From the NCBI RefSeq assembly GCF_000739085.1, contig NZ_CP009110.1:6386001-6450000 (forward strand): a DNA stretch of 64,000 nucleotides, read 5' to 3'. This DNA comes from Amycolatopsis methanolica 239 (lineage in GTDB: Bacteria; Actinomycetota; Actinomycetes; Mycobacteriales; Pseudonocardiaceae). Below, piece after piece: positions 27,726 through 35,783 of the stretch. The notes under the pieces are model-generated. The model saw nothing but the letters and a program-made list of their open reading frames with translations. It ran no database searches and was not told the DNA's origin. The translations under genes were made by a program, and so were the position numbers. Every line of letters begins with the position of its first letter. Position 1 is the stretch's first letter.

Positions 27726-28210
27726 TCAGCGAGCGAGCACGGACAGCACTGCGCTCCGGGGCAGCAGCCGCGCCACACTCGTCAGCACGGAGTTGCCGCG
27801 GCCGGACACCACAACGGGGCCTTTGCGGGCCGCCAGCGCGGTCAGCGCCTCCCGGGCGACCTCCTCCGGCGTCTGCACCAGCCAGGCCGGAACGTCACCC
27901 GCCTGCTGGGCGCCGGGCGCCGTCACCCCGGGACACAGCGCCATCACATGGATCCCGCGCGCCTTCTGCTGGCGGGCTGCCTCGCCCAGCTGGACCTCAA
28001 CTGCCGGGCGGTGGTGGCTCTGGCGCACGCGTTCCTCGGCGTCGCGGAGCCAGGTGCGGCGCTGGTGAACGTCTCCTCGACGCTGGGGCACGGTTCGGTG
28101 AGCCGGTCTTCGCGGCGGTCCACCGCGGTCACGGTGTACCCCGCCCAGGCCAGTGCCGTCGCGAACGTCCGGCCGATGCCGGCGCTGGCTCCGGTGACCA
28201 GCGCCCTCAC
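27726..28210 (-). pseudogene. Short-chain dehydrogenase disrupted by an internal inversion and deletions
   Basis: On the minus strand GTG 28210 begins a Rossmann start (RALVTGASAGIGRTFATALA, then VTAVDRREDRL), and the far end gives the SDR C-terminal part (ARGIHVMALCPGVTAPG). The middle segment, which in this family reads LNCRAVVALAHAF and ALVNVSSTLG, is present but on the PLUS strand at about 27987-28087. Six-base inverted repeats CCCAGC (27985-27990) and GCTGGG (28082-28087) bound that piece. Even after restoring its orientation, the catalytic Y-x-x-x-K region and the NNAG region are missing, so there were deletions too. The gene cannot make an active SDR. Confidence 0.8.
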
Positions 28211-28653
28211 TGCCGGGCCTTCGGGCGGGTCTGCGGGGCGAAGGCGAACGAGATGCCTTCCATCAGCGCCTTGCGCTGGGTGTTGTGGAACGCGGCGACG
28301 AGCCAGCGCCCCTCCTCGCACACGAGCGTGTAGGTCTGGACCTTCGTCAGCTTCACAGGCCGCTTGCCCTTCACCGTGTCGCCGCGGCTGGTCAGGACCG
28401 CCGCCTCCGCACCGAGGAACCGCACGTCGACCATCTCGTGCGCGAGCCGGGTGCCCTTGAGGAACTTGGCGAACAAGGCGCGATGACTGTCGGCGATGTC
28501 CTGCCGCCCCTGGTGGCGGGTGCCGACGAAGGTGATGTAGGTGGCGTCCTCGGTGAAGTGCGCGGCGTAGGCGTCGGCGTCACCTCGAGCCCACGCCTCG
28601 GCCAGCGAGTCCAGAACCGCGGCGACGGCTGCCGTCCGATCGGTGTCGATCAA
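28207..28653 (-). CDS. SnoaL-like / SgcJ-type NTF2-fold protein
   Basis: 148 residues with the small alpha+beta cone fold pattern of SgcJ/EcaC and SnoaL-like proteins: AVLDSLAEAWARGDADAYAA, HFTEDATYITFVGTRHQGRQ and CEEGRWLVAAFHNTQRK. TTG at 28653 is taken as start because an in-frame stop lies just upstream and no other start precedes the conserved part; GGGAGGA is very close to it. Function in the family is diverse (polyketide tailoring, detoxification or ligand binding). Its stop overlaps the start of the broken SDR, so the two were one operon. Confidence 0.8.
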   Translation of the reverse strand: MIDTDRTAAVAAVLDSLAEAWARGDADAYAAHFTEDATYITFVGTRHQGRQDIADSHRALFAKFLKGTRLAHEMVDVRFLGAEAAVLTSRGDTVKGKRPVKLTKVQTYTLVCEEGRWLVAAFHNTQRKALMEGISFAFAPQTRPKARQ

Positions 28654-28687
28654 TCCTCCCGTTCGCTACACTTGTCTTCGTCAATGC

Positions 28688-28711
28688 AGTATCTGCACGC
28701 GTGCAGATACT
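28688..28711. promoter_or_regulatory. 24-bp perfect palindrome, probable MarR operator
   Basis: AGTATCTGCACG is followed directly by its exact reverse complement CGTGCAGATACT. It lies in the gap between the divergent SnoaL-like and MarR genes and ends five bases before the MarR ATG, so a bound repressor would block MarR expression directly and probably the divergent gene as well. Confidence 0.75.
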
Positions 28712-28715
28712 AGGC

Positions 28716-29132
28716 ATGGACGCCGTCGGACTGCACGGCCTGGCCGGCGCGGAGGCGGCCGGCCTGCACGCGACCGAGTGGTACGCGCTCAGCCTGCTCG
28801 ACCTCGAGGGGTCACTGACCTCCGGCAAGTTGTCCACGCGCACGGGCCTGACGACCGGCGCCACGACCCGGCTGATCGACCGCCTGGAACGCGCCGGTTA
28901 CGTGCGCCGCACCGCGGACCCGGCCGACCGCCGCAAGGTGGTCGTCGAACCCGTGCCGGACGCGCTGGCCGGCGTCGACGCGATCGTCGGCCCGGCCCGG
29001 CGCCACATCGCCGAGGTGATCGCGCAGTACACCCCCGAGCAACAGGAGGTCCTCTTCGACTACTTCGCCCGCGCCGCGCCGGCCTACCGCGCGGCGTCCG
29101 AGGAGATCCGGCGGGCGCGCACGGAGCGGTGA
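28716..29132 (+). CDS. MarR family transcriptional regulator
   Basis: 138 residues with a winged helix: SLLDLEGSLTSGKLSTRTGL, TTGATTRLIDRLERAGYVRR and the wing TADPADRRKVVVEPV. ATG at 28716 is chosen; GTG at 28701 would place the start inside the palindrome. It is a little short at the N-terminus for MarR, where a first dimerisation helix is usual. It should repress itself and the divergent SnoaL-like/SDR pair through the 24-bp palindrome. Ligand unknown. Confidence 0.85.
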   Translation: MDAVGLHGLAGAEAAGLHATEWYALSLLDLEGSLTSGKLSTRTGLTTGATTRLIDRLERAGYVRRTADPADRRKVVVEPVPDALAGVDAIVGPARRHIAEVIAQYTPEQQEVLFDYFARAAPAYRAASEEIRRARTER

Positions 29133-29137
29133 CGCGG

Positions 29138-30493
29138 TCATCGTGGCGCCGGGGTGCGGTCCCCGGTCTCCGAGGACCGCATCAGGAACCAGTTGACCAA
29201 CCACAACAGGATGCCGACACTGAGCAGGATCGCCGCGATCGCGTAGTCCCGCGCCGGACGGCCGGACAGCGGGCTCACCAGGTACAGGCAGAACACCGCG
29301 GCCAGCGCCGGGATGATCGTGGGCGCGCGGAAGTGCGGGTGATCCACCCTCTCCCGGCGCAGCACCAGCACCGCGACGTTGACGATGGCGAACACCACCA
29401 GCAGCAACAGCGCCGTCGTCCCGCCGAGCACGCTGATGTCCACCGTGGACACCAGCACGATCGCGATGAGACTGGTGAACACGATCGACACCCACGGCGT
29501 GCGGCGCAGCGGGTGCACCGTGCCGAGCACCTTCGGGATGATCCGCTCGTTCGACATGCCGTAGAGCAGGCGGCTGGCCATCAGCATGTTGATCAGGGCG
29601 GAGTTGATGACCGCGAACAGGCCGATGGCGGAGAACACCTCGCGCGGGAAGCCGGGCGCGCCGACGTCGAGCACCTTCAGCAGGGCGTCGCTCTTCGCGG
29701 CGGCCAGCTCGTCGGCCGGCACCAGCAGGGACGAGGTCAGCGACACGAGCACGTAGATGGTGGCTGCGACGACCATTCCCCACAGCATCGCCTTCGGGAA
29801 GATGCGCACCGGGTCGCGGCACTCCTCGGCCATGTTGACCGAGTCCTCGAACCCGACCATCGCGAAGAACGCCAGCGAGGTCGCCGAGGTGATGGCGACG
29901 AGCGCGGTCTGGTCGGCGGTGTCGATCTCGACCAGGCGGCCGGCGTCACCGGAGCCGTTGAGCACCGCCCACACCCCGGCACCGATGATGATCAGCAGGC
30001 CGGACATCTCGATGCAGGTGAGCACCACGTTGGTCTTCACCGACTCGCTCACGCCGCGGAAGTTGATGGCGGCAAGGCCGACGATGAACAGCGGCGCGAT
30101 CAGCCAGCCCGGGAGGTCGACGAACTCCTTCAGGTAGGTATCGGCGAACGCGATCGCGGCCGAGGACGCGGACGTGATGCCCGAGCACATCACCGCGAAC
30201 GCGACCATGAACGTCAGGAACGGGATGCGGAAGGCGCGGTTGGTGTAGAGCGCGGCGCCTGCCGCTTTCGGGTACTTCCCGACGAGTTCCAGGTAGCTGA
30301 ACGCGGTCATGAACGCGACCACGAACGCCAGGAGGAAGGGCAGCCACAGCGCGCCGCCGACGCGGCCGGCCACCTGCCCGGTCAGTGCGTAGACGCCGGT
30401 GCCGATGATGTCCCCGACCACGAAGAACAGCAGGAGCTTCGGACCGATGACCCGTTTGAGGGCCGGTTCCTGGGTAGCGCTCACCTCAGCCAT
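29138..30493 (-). CDS. APC-family amino acid permease
   Basis: 451-residue integral membrane transporter with about 12 hydrophobic helices. First-helix motif VVGDIIGTGVYALTG (GTG-like substrate-binding break), AFSYLELVGKYPKAAGAALY, and EECRDPVRIFPKAMLWG are typical of cationic or general amino acid permeases of the APC superfamily (YfnA/CAT-like). ATG at 30493; an earlier in-frame start would add a basic, poorly supported stretch. Converges with the MarR gene. Substrate not determinable. Confidence 0.9.
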   Translation of the reverse strand: MAEVSATQEPALKRVIGPKLLLFFVVGDIIGTGVYALTGQVAGRVGGALWLPFLLAFVVAFMTAFSYLELVGKYPKAAGAALYTNRAFRIPFLTFMVAFAVMCSGITSASSAAIAFADTYLKEFVDLPGWLIAPLFIVGLAAINFRGVSESVKTNVVLTCIEMSGLLIIIGAGVWAVLNGSGDAGRLVEIDTADQTALVAITSATSLAFFAMVGFEDSVNMAEECRDPVRIFPKAMLWGMVVAATIYVLVSLTSSLLVPADELAAAKSDALLKVLDVGAPGFPREVFSAIGLFAVINSALINMLMASRLLYGMSNERIIPKVLGTVHPLRRTPWVSIVFTSLIAIVLVSTVDISVLGGTTALLLLVVFAIVNVAVLVLRRERVDHPHFRAPTIIPALAAVFCLYLVSPLSGRPARDYAIAAILLSVGILLWLVNWFLMRSSETGDRTPAPR

Positions 30494-30800
30494 GCCCGAG
30501 AAGTGTGCCGCAATCCGTTTTGCCGGGCCACGCTTTCGGGGCAATGCCCGCCGTTTGGATCAACGCTGGGGGTAACACCCGTGAGTCGACTGCTTTTCCA
30601 AGGAGACCGAGATGACATGCCTGTCGGAGATCTGTTGAACCACGGGCCGGACGGTGGCACCCCGAACGCCTCCGGCCCCGCGCCGGCTGCCCGACGAAGA
30701 GCAGCCCCTGCCGAATGGCCGAGCGCGTCCGCGCCGCGCCTGCCGCGGCGCCGGCGGTGTCCCGAGATCCGCCGGCCCCGGGGGTGACCACCCCGGACGG
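30494..30800. other. Intergenic region without a supported gene
   Basis: About 307 bases between the permease start and the VOC protein stop. It contains an AGGAG at 30601-30605 followed by ATGs at 30612 (an 8-codon frame reading MTCLSEIC) and 30616 (a 57-codon proline/arginine-rich frame with no recognisable features). Neither is convincing as a gene. The left part should hold the permease promoter. Confidence 0.4.
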
Positions 30801-31520
30801 TCAGGCCCGTGCGATGATGCCGAACTCCACTCCGGACGGATCGGTGATCGTCGCGATGCGGCCGTACACGAAGTCCTCCGGTTCGGTGGACTTCCCGCCC
30901 GCCGCGAGCGCCCGCGCGACCGTTTCGTCGGTGTCGGCCACCTCGAACGTCGTAGCCCACCTGGAGTCCGCGAGCCCAGGGGCGCCCATGATCCCGCCGA
31001 CTTCGTGCCCGTCGGGGCGGCGGAGGAACGTGAAATCCAGCTCGGGCAGGTCGGCGTTGCGGTCCAGCGTGAAGCCGAACACCCGCGGGTAGAAGGCGCG
31101 GGCGTGCTCAGGCCGGGCCGTGGTCAGGTCGTTGCGGACGAGCGAGCCGGGCTCGTTGACCACCTGGCAGCCGGGCAGCTCACGCCCCTGCCACAACCCG
31201 AACCGCGCGCCGACCGGGTCCACCGCCAGCGCGACCCGGGCGCGGCCGCCGAACTCGGCGGGCCCCTCGACGACCTGCCCGCCCGCCGCGCGCACCCGCT
31301 TGGCGGTGGCGTCGCAGTCGGCGGTCGCGAGGTACGTCGTCCAGGCCGGGGCGCCTTCGGCGAACCCGGCGGCCACGCGGTCGCCCAGCAGGAACAGGTC
31401 GTCGCGCGTGGTCCACCCGAACAGGGCGCCGTAGAACGCGGTGGCGCGCGGGAGGTCGGGAGCGGTGAGGGTCATCCAGGTCGGGGTGCCCTCGGGCTGG
31501 TTGGTGTCGACGTAGCTCAT
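30801..31520 (-). CDS. VOC-family (glyoxalase/bleomycin-resistance fold) protein, two domains
   Basis: 239 residues forming two tandem vicinal-oxygen-chelate modules: the first from MTLTAPDLPRATAFYGALFG to LAVDPVGARFGLWQ, the second from NDLTTARPEHARAFYPRVFG to ITDPSGVEFGIIA. Such proteins are lyases, dioxygenases or binding proteins; in actinomycetes this form is often annotated as hydroxylase or antibiotic-resistance-like without proof. ATG at 31520. Lies 38 bases downstream of the MFS exporter on the same strand, so co-transcription is possible. Confidence 0.85.
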   Translation of the reverse strand: MSYVDTNQPEGTPTWMTLTAPDLPRATAFYGALFGWTTRDDLFLLGDRVAAGFAEGAPAWTTYLATADCDATAKRVRAAGGQVVEGPAEFGGRARVALAVDPVGARFGLWQGRELPGCQVVNEPGSLVRNDLTTARPEHARAFYPRVFGFTLDRNADLPELDFTFLRRPDGHEVGGIMGAPGLADSRWATTFEVADTDETVARALAAGGKSTEPEDFVYGRIATITDPSGVEFGIIARA

Positions 31521-31558
31521 ACCGCGAACGGTAGGAGCCGAGCAGGTCAGTTCCCGTC

Positions 31559-32845
31559 CTACTTCGTGACCGCCGCGGCCCGGTAGCGCCAGAACGCCGG
31601 CAGCAGCGCGACGGCGATCGCGATGAACACGATGACCAGCACGCCGCCACCGGTCGCGGCGGCGGCCGTGCCGACCGCGGCCGCGGCCCAGCCGTGCGTG
31701 AGGTCGGCGATCCGGGGCCCGCCGGCGACGACGACCGTGAACGCGCCCTGCATGCGGCCGCGCATCTCGTCGGTCGCGGCCATCACCAGGATCGCCTGCC
31801 GGTAGATCGCGCTGACCATGTCCGCGGCGCCGGCCAGGCACAGGAACACCACGGCGAGCCACAGCGAGTTCGACAACCCGAAGCCGACCACGGCCAGGCC
31901 CCACGCGCAGATCGCGATCGTGACGGCGACGCCCTGCCGACGGACGCGGCCGAGCCATCCGGAGAACAACCCGATGACCACGGAGCCGATCGGGATCGCC
32001 GCGTACAGCCAGCCCAGGGCGAGGCCACCGCCGGGCGGGTCGCCGAACGTCCGCTCGGCCATCTCCGGGAACAACGCGCGCGGCATGCCGGCGACCATGG
32101 CGATGATGTCCACGACGAACGACGCGAGCAGGACCTTCTGGGTGCCCATGTAGCGGAAGCCGTCGAGGACGTCCTTCAGGCCGGCGGCCCGGACGGTGCC
32201 GGACAGCGGCGGCAGCGGGGGCAGCCGCCAGACCGCGTACAGCGCGATGACCAGGGCGATCGTGTCGATGAGGTAGAGCGTGGGCAGGCCGATCACCGGC
32301 ATCAGGGCGCCGGCGGCCATCGGCCCGAACACCATGCCGAACGTGTTGACGGTGCCCGACAGCGCGGCCGCCGCGGGCAGCAGTTCCGGTTCGATCAGCC
32401 GGGCCACGATCGCGCTGCGGGTCGGCATGTTGATCGCGAAGAACGCCTGGTTGAACGCCAGGAGCACGAAGACAAGCCACACCGAGCCGACGTCGAAGAA
32501 CGCCTGCGCCCAGAGCAGGGCGGACACGACGGCGATGCCCGCGTTGCCGAAGATGAGCAGCTTCCGGCGATCGACGGTGTCGGCGATGGCGCCGCCCCAC
32601 AGCCCGAAGACGAGCAGCGGCACCAGCGCGACGATGCCGGTCAGGCCGACGTACCCGGACGAGCCGGTGAGGTCGAAGACCTGCTTCGGCACGGCGACGG
32701 TGGTGAGCTGACTGCCGATCGCGGTGATCGCGGTGCCGGTGAACAGGCGCCGGAAGGCGGGCGTGCGCAGCGGCCGCACGTCGACGACGACCGATTTCAG
32801 CAGTTTGCGCTTCTTACCCCGTTGCGACCCCGCCTCGACACTCAC
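31559..32845 (-). CDS. MFS exporter, EntS-like (MFS_3)
   Basis: 428-residue major facilitator with about 12 membrane helices. The start RTPAFRRLFTGTAITAIGSQ, VVALVPLLVFGLWGGAIADTVDRRKLLI and AINMPTRSAIVARLIEPELLPAAAALSG are typical of EntS/YbdA-type (enterobactin) and related macrolide exporters. GTG at 32845. The isochorismate synthase and PPTase elsewhere in the window make siderophore export an attractive idea, but the distance (about 26 kb) gives no direct link. Upstream lies the modular palindrome array. Confidence 0.88.
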   Translation of the reverse strand: MSVEAGSQRGKKRKLLKSVVVDVRPLRTPAFRRLFTGTAITAIGSQLTTVAVPKQVFDLTGSSGYVGLTGIVALVPLLVFGLWGGAIADTVDRRKLLIFGNAGIAVVSALLWAQAFFDVGSVWLVFVLLAFNQAFFAINMPTRSAIVARLIEPELLPAAAALSGTVNTFGMVFGPMAAGALMPVIGLPTLYLIDTIALVIALYAVWRLPPLPPLSGTVRAAGLKDVLDGFRYMGTQKVLLASFVVDIIAMVAGMPRALFPEMAERTFGDPPGGGLALGWLYAAIPIGSVVIGLFSGWLGRVRRQGVAVTIAICAWGLAVVGFGLSNSLWLAVVFLCLAGAADMVSAIYRQAILVMAATDEMRGRMQGAFTVVVAGGPRIADLTHGWAAAAVGTAAAATGGGVLVIVFIAIAVALLPAFWRYRAAAVTK

Positions 32846-32910
32846 AACCGACCAGTTTAGCCGCGCTAACTAACTGCCGCCGGTGATTTAGCTCGCCGGC
32901 CGCAGGGCGT

Positions 32911-33080
32911 GAACGGCCAACTCGCCGCCACGAAGGGCCAACTCGCCGCCACGAACAGCAAACACGGCGCCACGAGCGGCAAACACGCCGACGCCCGGCG
33001 TGTTTGCCGCTGCGGGTGGCGAGTTTGCCGCTCCGGGTGGCGTGTTTGCCGCTGCGGGCGGGGTGTTGGCCCTTCGTCGG
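32911..33080. repeat. Modular palindrome of 21-bp units (copy B)
   Basis: Four units in one sense (GAACGGCCAACTCGCCGCCA, GAAGGGCCAACTCGCCGCCA, GAACAGCAAACACGGCGCCA, GAGCGGCAAACACGCCGACG) starting at 32911, 32932, 32953 and 32974 are followed by four in the opposite sense starting at 32997, 33018, 33039 and 33060 (GGCGTGTTTGCCGCTGCGGG and variants). The period is exactly 21. Together they make a hairpin of about 170 bases. The array ends one base before the pdxH stop codon. Related to the array at 23901-24004. Confidence 0.85.
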
Positions 33081-33081
33081 G

Positions 33082-33753
33082 TCAGGGGGCGACGCGCTCG
33101 ATGTGCCAGCCGTCCGGAGTTCGCACGTAGCGGAGCCGGTCGTGCAGCCGGTTCTGCTGTCCCTGCCAGAACTCGACGATCTCGGGCCGGATGCGCCAGC
33201 CACCCCAGTGCGGCGGCAGCGGCACCTCGTCGACGTCGCCGAAGCGGCGCTCGATCGAGGACAGCGCGACGTCCAGGTCCCGGCGGCTGGTGACGACCTT
33301 CGACTGCGGCGACGCCCACGCCCCGAGCTGCGAGCCGCGCGGACGCTGCTTCCAGTACTCGGCGGTCTCCTTGACGTTGACCTTCTCCACCTCGCCGCGC
33401 ACGGTCACCTGCCGCTGCAGCGCGTACCAGGGGAAGGTCGCCGACGCGTACCGGGTCACGGTCAGGTCGTGGCTCTTCTTCGAGGTGTAGTTCGTGTAGA
33501 ACACGACACCGCGCTCGTCGAGGCCCTTGCAGAGCACGGTGCGGGAGGAAGGTCGCCCTTCGGCGTCGGCGGTCGCCAGCACCATGGCGTTGGCTTCGGC
33601 GACCCCGGCGGCGATGGCCTCGTTCAGCCAGTCCTGCAGCTGCTCGGTCCAGCTGCCGGCCAGATCGGCCTCGTCCAGCGCCTCGCCGTCGTAGGCCACC
33701 CGCATGCCGGGAAGGCGTACCGCAACGTCGTCGATGTTCTCGACCTCTGGCAT
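33082..33753 (-). CDS. pdxH: Pyridoxamine/pyridoxine 5'-phosphate oxidase
   Basis: 223-residue FMN enzyme converting PNP or PMP to pyridoxal phosphate. Marks: AMVLATADAEGRPSSRTVL, VVFYTNYTSKKSHDL, WYALQRQVTVRGEVEKV and the C-terminal FWQGQQNRLHDRLRYVR plus WHIERVAP. ATG at 33753 with GGAGG seven bases upstream. The PLP product is the cofactor of SerC, whose gene lies 10 kb away. Its 3' end abuts the 21-bp repeat array, which may act as terminator or RNA stabiliser. Confidence 0.95.
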   Translation of the reverse strand: MPEVENIDDVAVRLPGMRVAYDGEALDEADLAGSWTEQLQDWLNEAIAAGVAEANAMVLATADAEGRPSSRTVLCKGLDERGVVFYTNYTSKKSHDLTVTRYASATFPWYALQRQVTVRGEVEKVNVKETAEYWKQRPRGSQLGAWASPQSKVVTSRRDLDVALSSIERRFGDVDEVPLPPHWGGWRIRPEIVEFWQGQQNRLHDRLRYVRTPDGWHIERVAP

Positions 33754-33790
33754 GTGCCAACCTCCGACCCGCTTACTCACCCGTAACAGC

Positions 33791-34543
33791 TCACGTTAGG
33801 GCCTGGGGAGCCACTCCGAAAGCCAGCGAACGGTGACACCTGCCACGGCCCAGCAGCTCCTCCGCGGTGACCGCATCGGGGGCGAGCGCGGTGATCAGGT
33901 AGCCCGCGACCGGCAGCGGCGTCACCGCCCACCAGTCGCCGCTCGACGGCTCCACCACTTCGTCGCCGACCAGCAGTTCGGCCGCCAGCACGCGGTGCCC
34001 GGCGAGGACGGCGGCGCTCGCGTCGAGCGCCGGGTCGCCGACGGTGAGGGTCTGGTCCAGCACCGGCCTGCCGCCGGAGGTGACGCGCTGCGACGTGGTG
34101 AGCCGTCCGGGTGCTTCACCCGCGCGGCCGAGAACCAGCACCTCGCGCGTGCGGAAACGTGCGGTCTCGTCGAGCGTCGCGACCAGGTCCGCGGTGTGCC
34201 GCGCCCGCGCGGTGACCACGGTCGGCTCTGGCAGGTACGCGAGCGACCCACCGGCGCCGACCTCGACGCGCACGGACGACCGGCTGGCCGCCGCGGCAGG
34301 CCCGGGCAGCGCGAGCGTCGCGGCGACGCCGGACAGGCGCAGGTCCGCCCCCGGCCCGACCACGACCTCCAGCACCAGCTCGTCCCCGCCGAGCGGGGAG
34401 GTGGCCGAGTTGACCAGGTGGACCTGGGCCGCCGCACCGGACGTCCGCCGCGGCACCAGCGTCAGCGGCGGCATCGACTTCAGCTCCCGCAGCACCGTCC
34501 GCCCGCCGGCGACCTCGGCGACGAGCCGGGCGTGCGCCTTCAC
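33791..34543 (-). CDS. ureD: Urease accessory protein UreD (UreH)
   Basis: 250-residue scaffold that binds apo-urease and, with UreF and UreG, delivers nickel. Family features: [56 protein letters not shown] and a [16 protein letters not shown] tail. GTG at 34543 overlaps the ureG stop (GTGA). The frame is open throughout, unlike ureB, ureC and ureF upstream in the same cluster. If the structural genes are dead this protein has no partner. Ends 37 bases from the pdxH start region. Confidence 0.88.
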   Translation of the reverse strand: MKAHARLVAEVAGGRTVLRELKSMPPLTLVPRRTSGAAAQVHLVNSATSPLGGDELVLEVVVGPGADLRLSGVAATLALPGPAAAASRSSVRVEVGAGGSLAYLPEPTVVTARARHTADLVATLDETARFRTREVLVLGRAGEAPGRLTTSQRVTSGGRPVLDQTLTVGDPALDASAAVLAGHRVLAAELLVGDEVVEPSSGDWWAVTPLPVAGYLITALAPDAVTAEELLGRGRCHRSLAFGVAPQALT

Positions 34544-35238
34544 CCGGCCAGCTGCTTGCGCACCCAGGCCGCCACGTCGGGCGCGTCCGGTGTGCGCACC
34601 AGCGACTGGGTGATCACCGGCAGCTCCCCGCGCATGCGGCGGGCGTCGGAGGTCATCACGTCCATGTCGGCGTTCACCAGGTGGGCGATGTCGATCTTGT
34701 TGATCACCAGCAGGTCCGCCGTCGTGACACCCGGCCCGCCCTTGCGCGGCACCTTGTCCCCGCCCGCGACGTCGACCACGAAGATCTGGCTGTCCGCCAG
34801 CCCGCGGCTGAACACCGCGGTCAGGTTGTCCCCACCGCTTTCGATGATCACCAGCTCCAGGCCGGGGAACCGCTCCTCCAGCCGTTCCACCGCATCCAGG
34901 TTGGCGGTGATGTCGTCGCGGATCGCGGTGTGCGGGCAGGCGCCGGTCTGCACGGCCTCGATGCGCGCGGGGTCGAGCACCCCGGCCTTGCGCAGGAAGT
35001 CGGCGTCCTCGGTGGTGTAGATGTCGTCGGTCACGACGGCGAGGTCGATCTCGTTCCCGAGCGCGCGGCACAGCGCGGCGGTCAGCGCGATCTTGCCGCT
35101 GCCGACCGGCCCGCCGATGCCGATGCGGAAGGCCCGGCCGCGGGACGGCGGCGCCTCGTAGCGGTCGGGTTCGGTGGCCGTCGGGTCGAAGTTGACCGGG
35201 TGCACGTGGCCGTGCCCGTGTCCGTGTTCAGCTGGCAA
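34540..35238 (-). CDS. ureG: Urease accessory GTPase UreG with altered P-loop
   Basis: 232-residue SIMIBI GTPase for nickel insertion. A His-rich N-terminus ([11 protein letters not shown]) binds metal. G-motifs: [35 protein letters not shown], the metal site [23 protein letters not shown] and [13 protein letters not shown]. The Walker A of UreG is GPVGSGKT; here the codon is ATC (Ile) instead of ACC (Thr), removing the Mg-coordinating hydroxyl. TTG at 35238 has GGAAGAGG upstream and overlaps the ureF stop. The substitution fits the general decay of this cluster; a sequencing error is the other explanation. Confidence 0.85.
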   Translation of the reverse strand: MPAEHGHGHGHVHPVNFDPTATEPDRYEAPPSRGRAFRIGIGGPVGSGKIALTAALCRALGNEIDLAVVTDDIYTTEDADFLRKAGVLDPARIEAVQTGACPHTAIRDDITANLDAVERLEERFPGLELVIIESGGDNLTAVFSRGLADSQIFVVDVAGGDKVPRKGGPGVTTADLLVINKIDIAHLVNADMDVMTSDARRMRGELPVITQSLVRTPDAPDVAAWVRKQLAG

Positions 35239-35783
35239 AGAGACGCACCTCTTCCTGCTGGTGGCGCAGGTGTGCTTCGGCGAGCAGGTCGAGCGCCGGT
35301 GATCCCGGGGGACGGCAGCCGCACCGCCGCGCTCGCCGGCCCGCTGACCGCGAGGTAGGCGACGGCCAGGGCCGCGTCCCGCGGTGTGCCGCCGGAAACA
35401 GCGGTGAGCGCGCCGGTGATGATCGGGTGGTGCGGCCGCGGGGTGGCCGTCAGCAGCTCGTCGATCACCGGTGACGGCCAGGCGATCCGGCCGGCGCGCG
35501 CGGTGCCCCGCCCCTGGGCGCGCGAGGCCGCGCGCTGAGCCGGTGACGGCGTGCGGGCGTCGAGTTCCTCGTCCAGCCGCGTCCACTGCCTGCACACGAC
35601 GGACGCGGCGGCGAAGGCGGCGGCCAGGTATCCGGCCGTCCACACGCGACCGTGCAGGAACCCCGGCAGGTCGCGCACCTCGCGGATCAGCCCGCGGGCC
35701 ACGGCTTCCTCCAGGCCACCGGAGTGCACGTGGCCGCCGCCCGGGAACCGGGAATCGGCCAGCAGGATCGCGGAGATGCCCAT
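35228..35783 (-). pseudogene. ureF: Urease accessory protein UreF, internally deleted
   Basis: ATG at 35783 overlaps the ureC stop (TGATG). The N-terminal two-thirds is good Ure[38 protein letters not shown] and [17 protein letters not shown]. The proper C-terminus [20 protein letters not shown] then FAS-stop (35228-35230) is in a different frame. The junction lies near 35305-35320, and the total (556 bases) is some 30-40 codons shorter than usual UreF, so an internal segment was lost along with the frame. UreF helical activity is unlikely to survive. Confidence 0.8.

Noticed and set aside
30612..30638. Eight-codon frame MTCLSEIC with AGGAG, as in cysteine attenuator leaders
   Set aside because: No sulfur-metabolism gene or attenuator hairpin follows; the downstream gene is on the other strand.
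28643..30787. 714-codon rightward frame over the permease
   Set aside because: Antisense shadow of a clear 12-helix membrane protein; Gln/His/Arg-rich.
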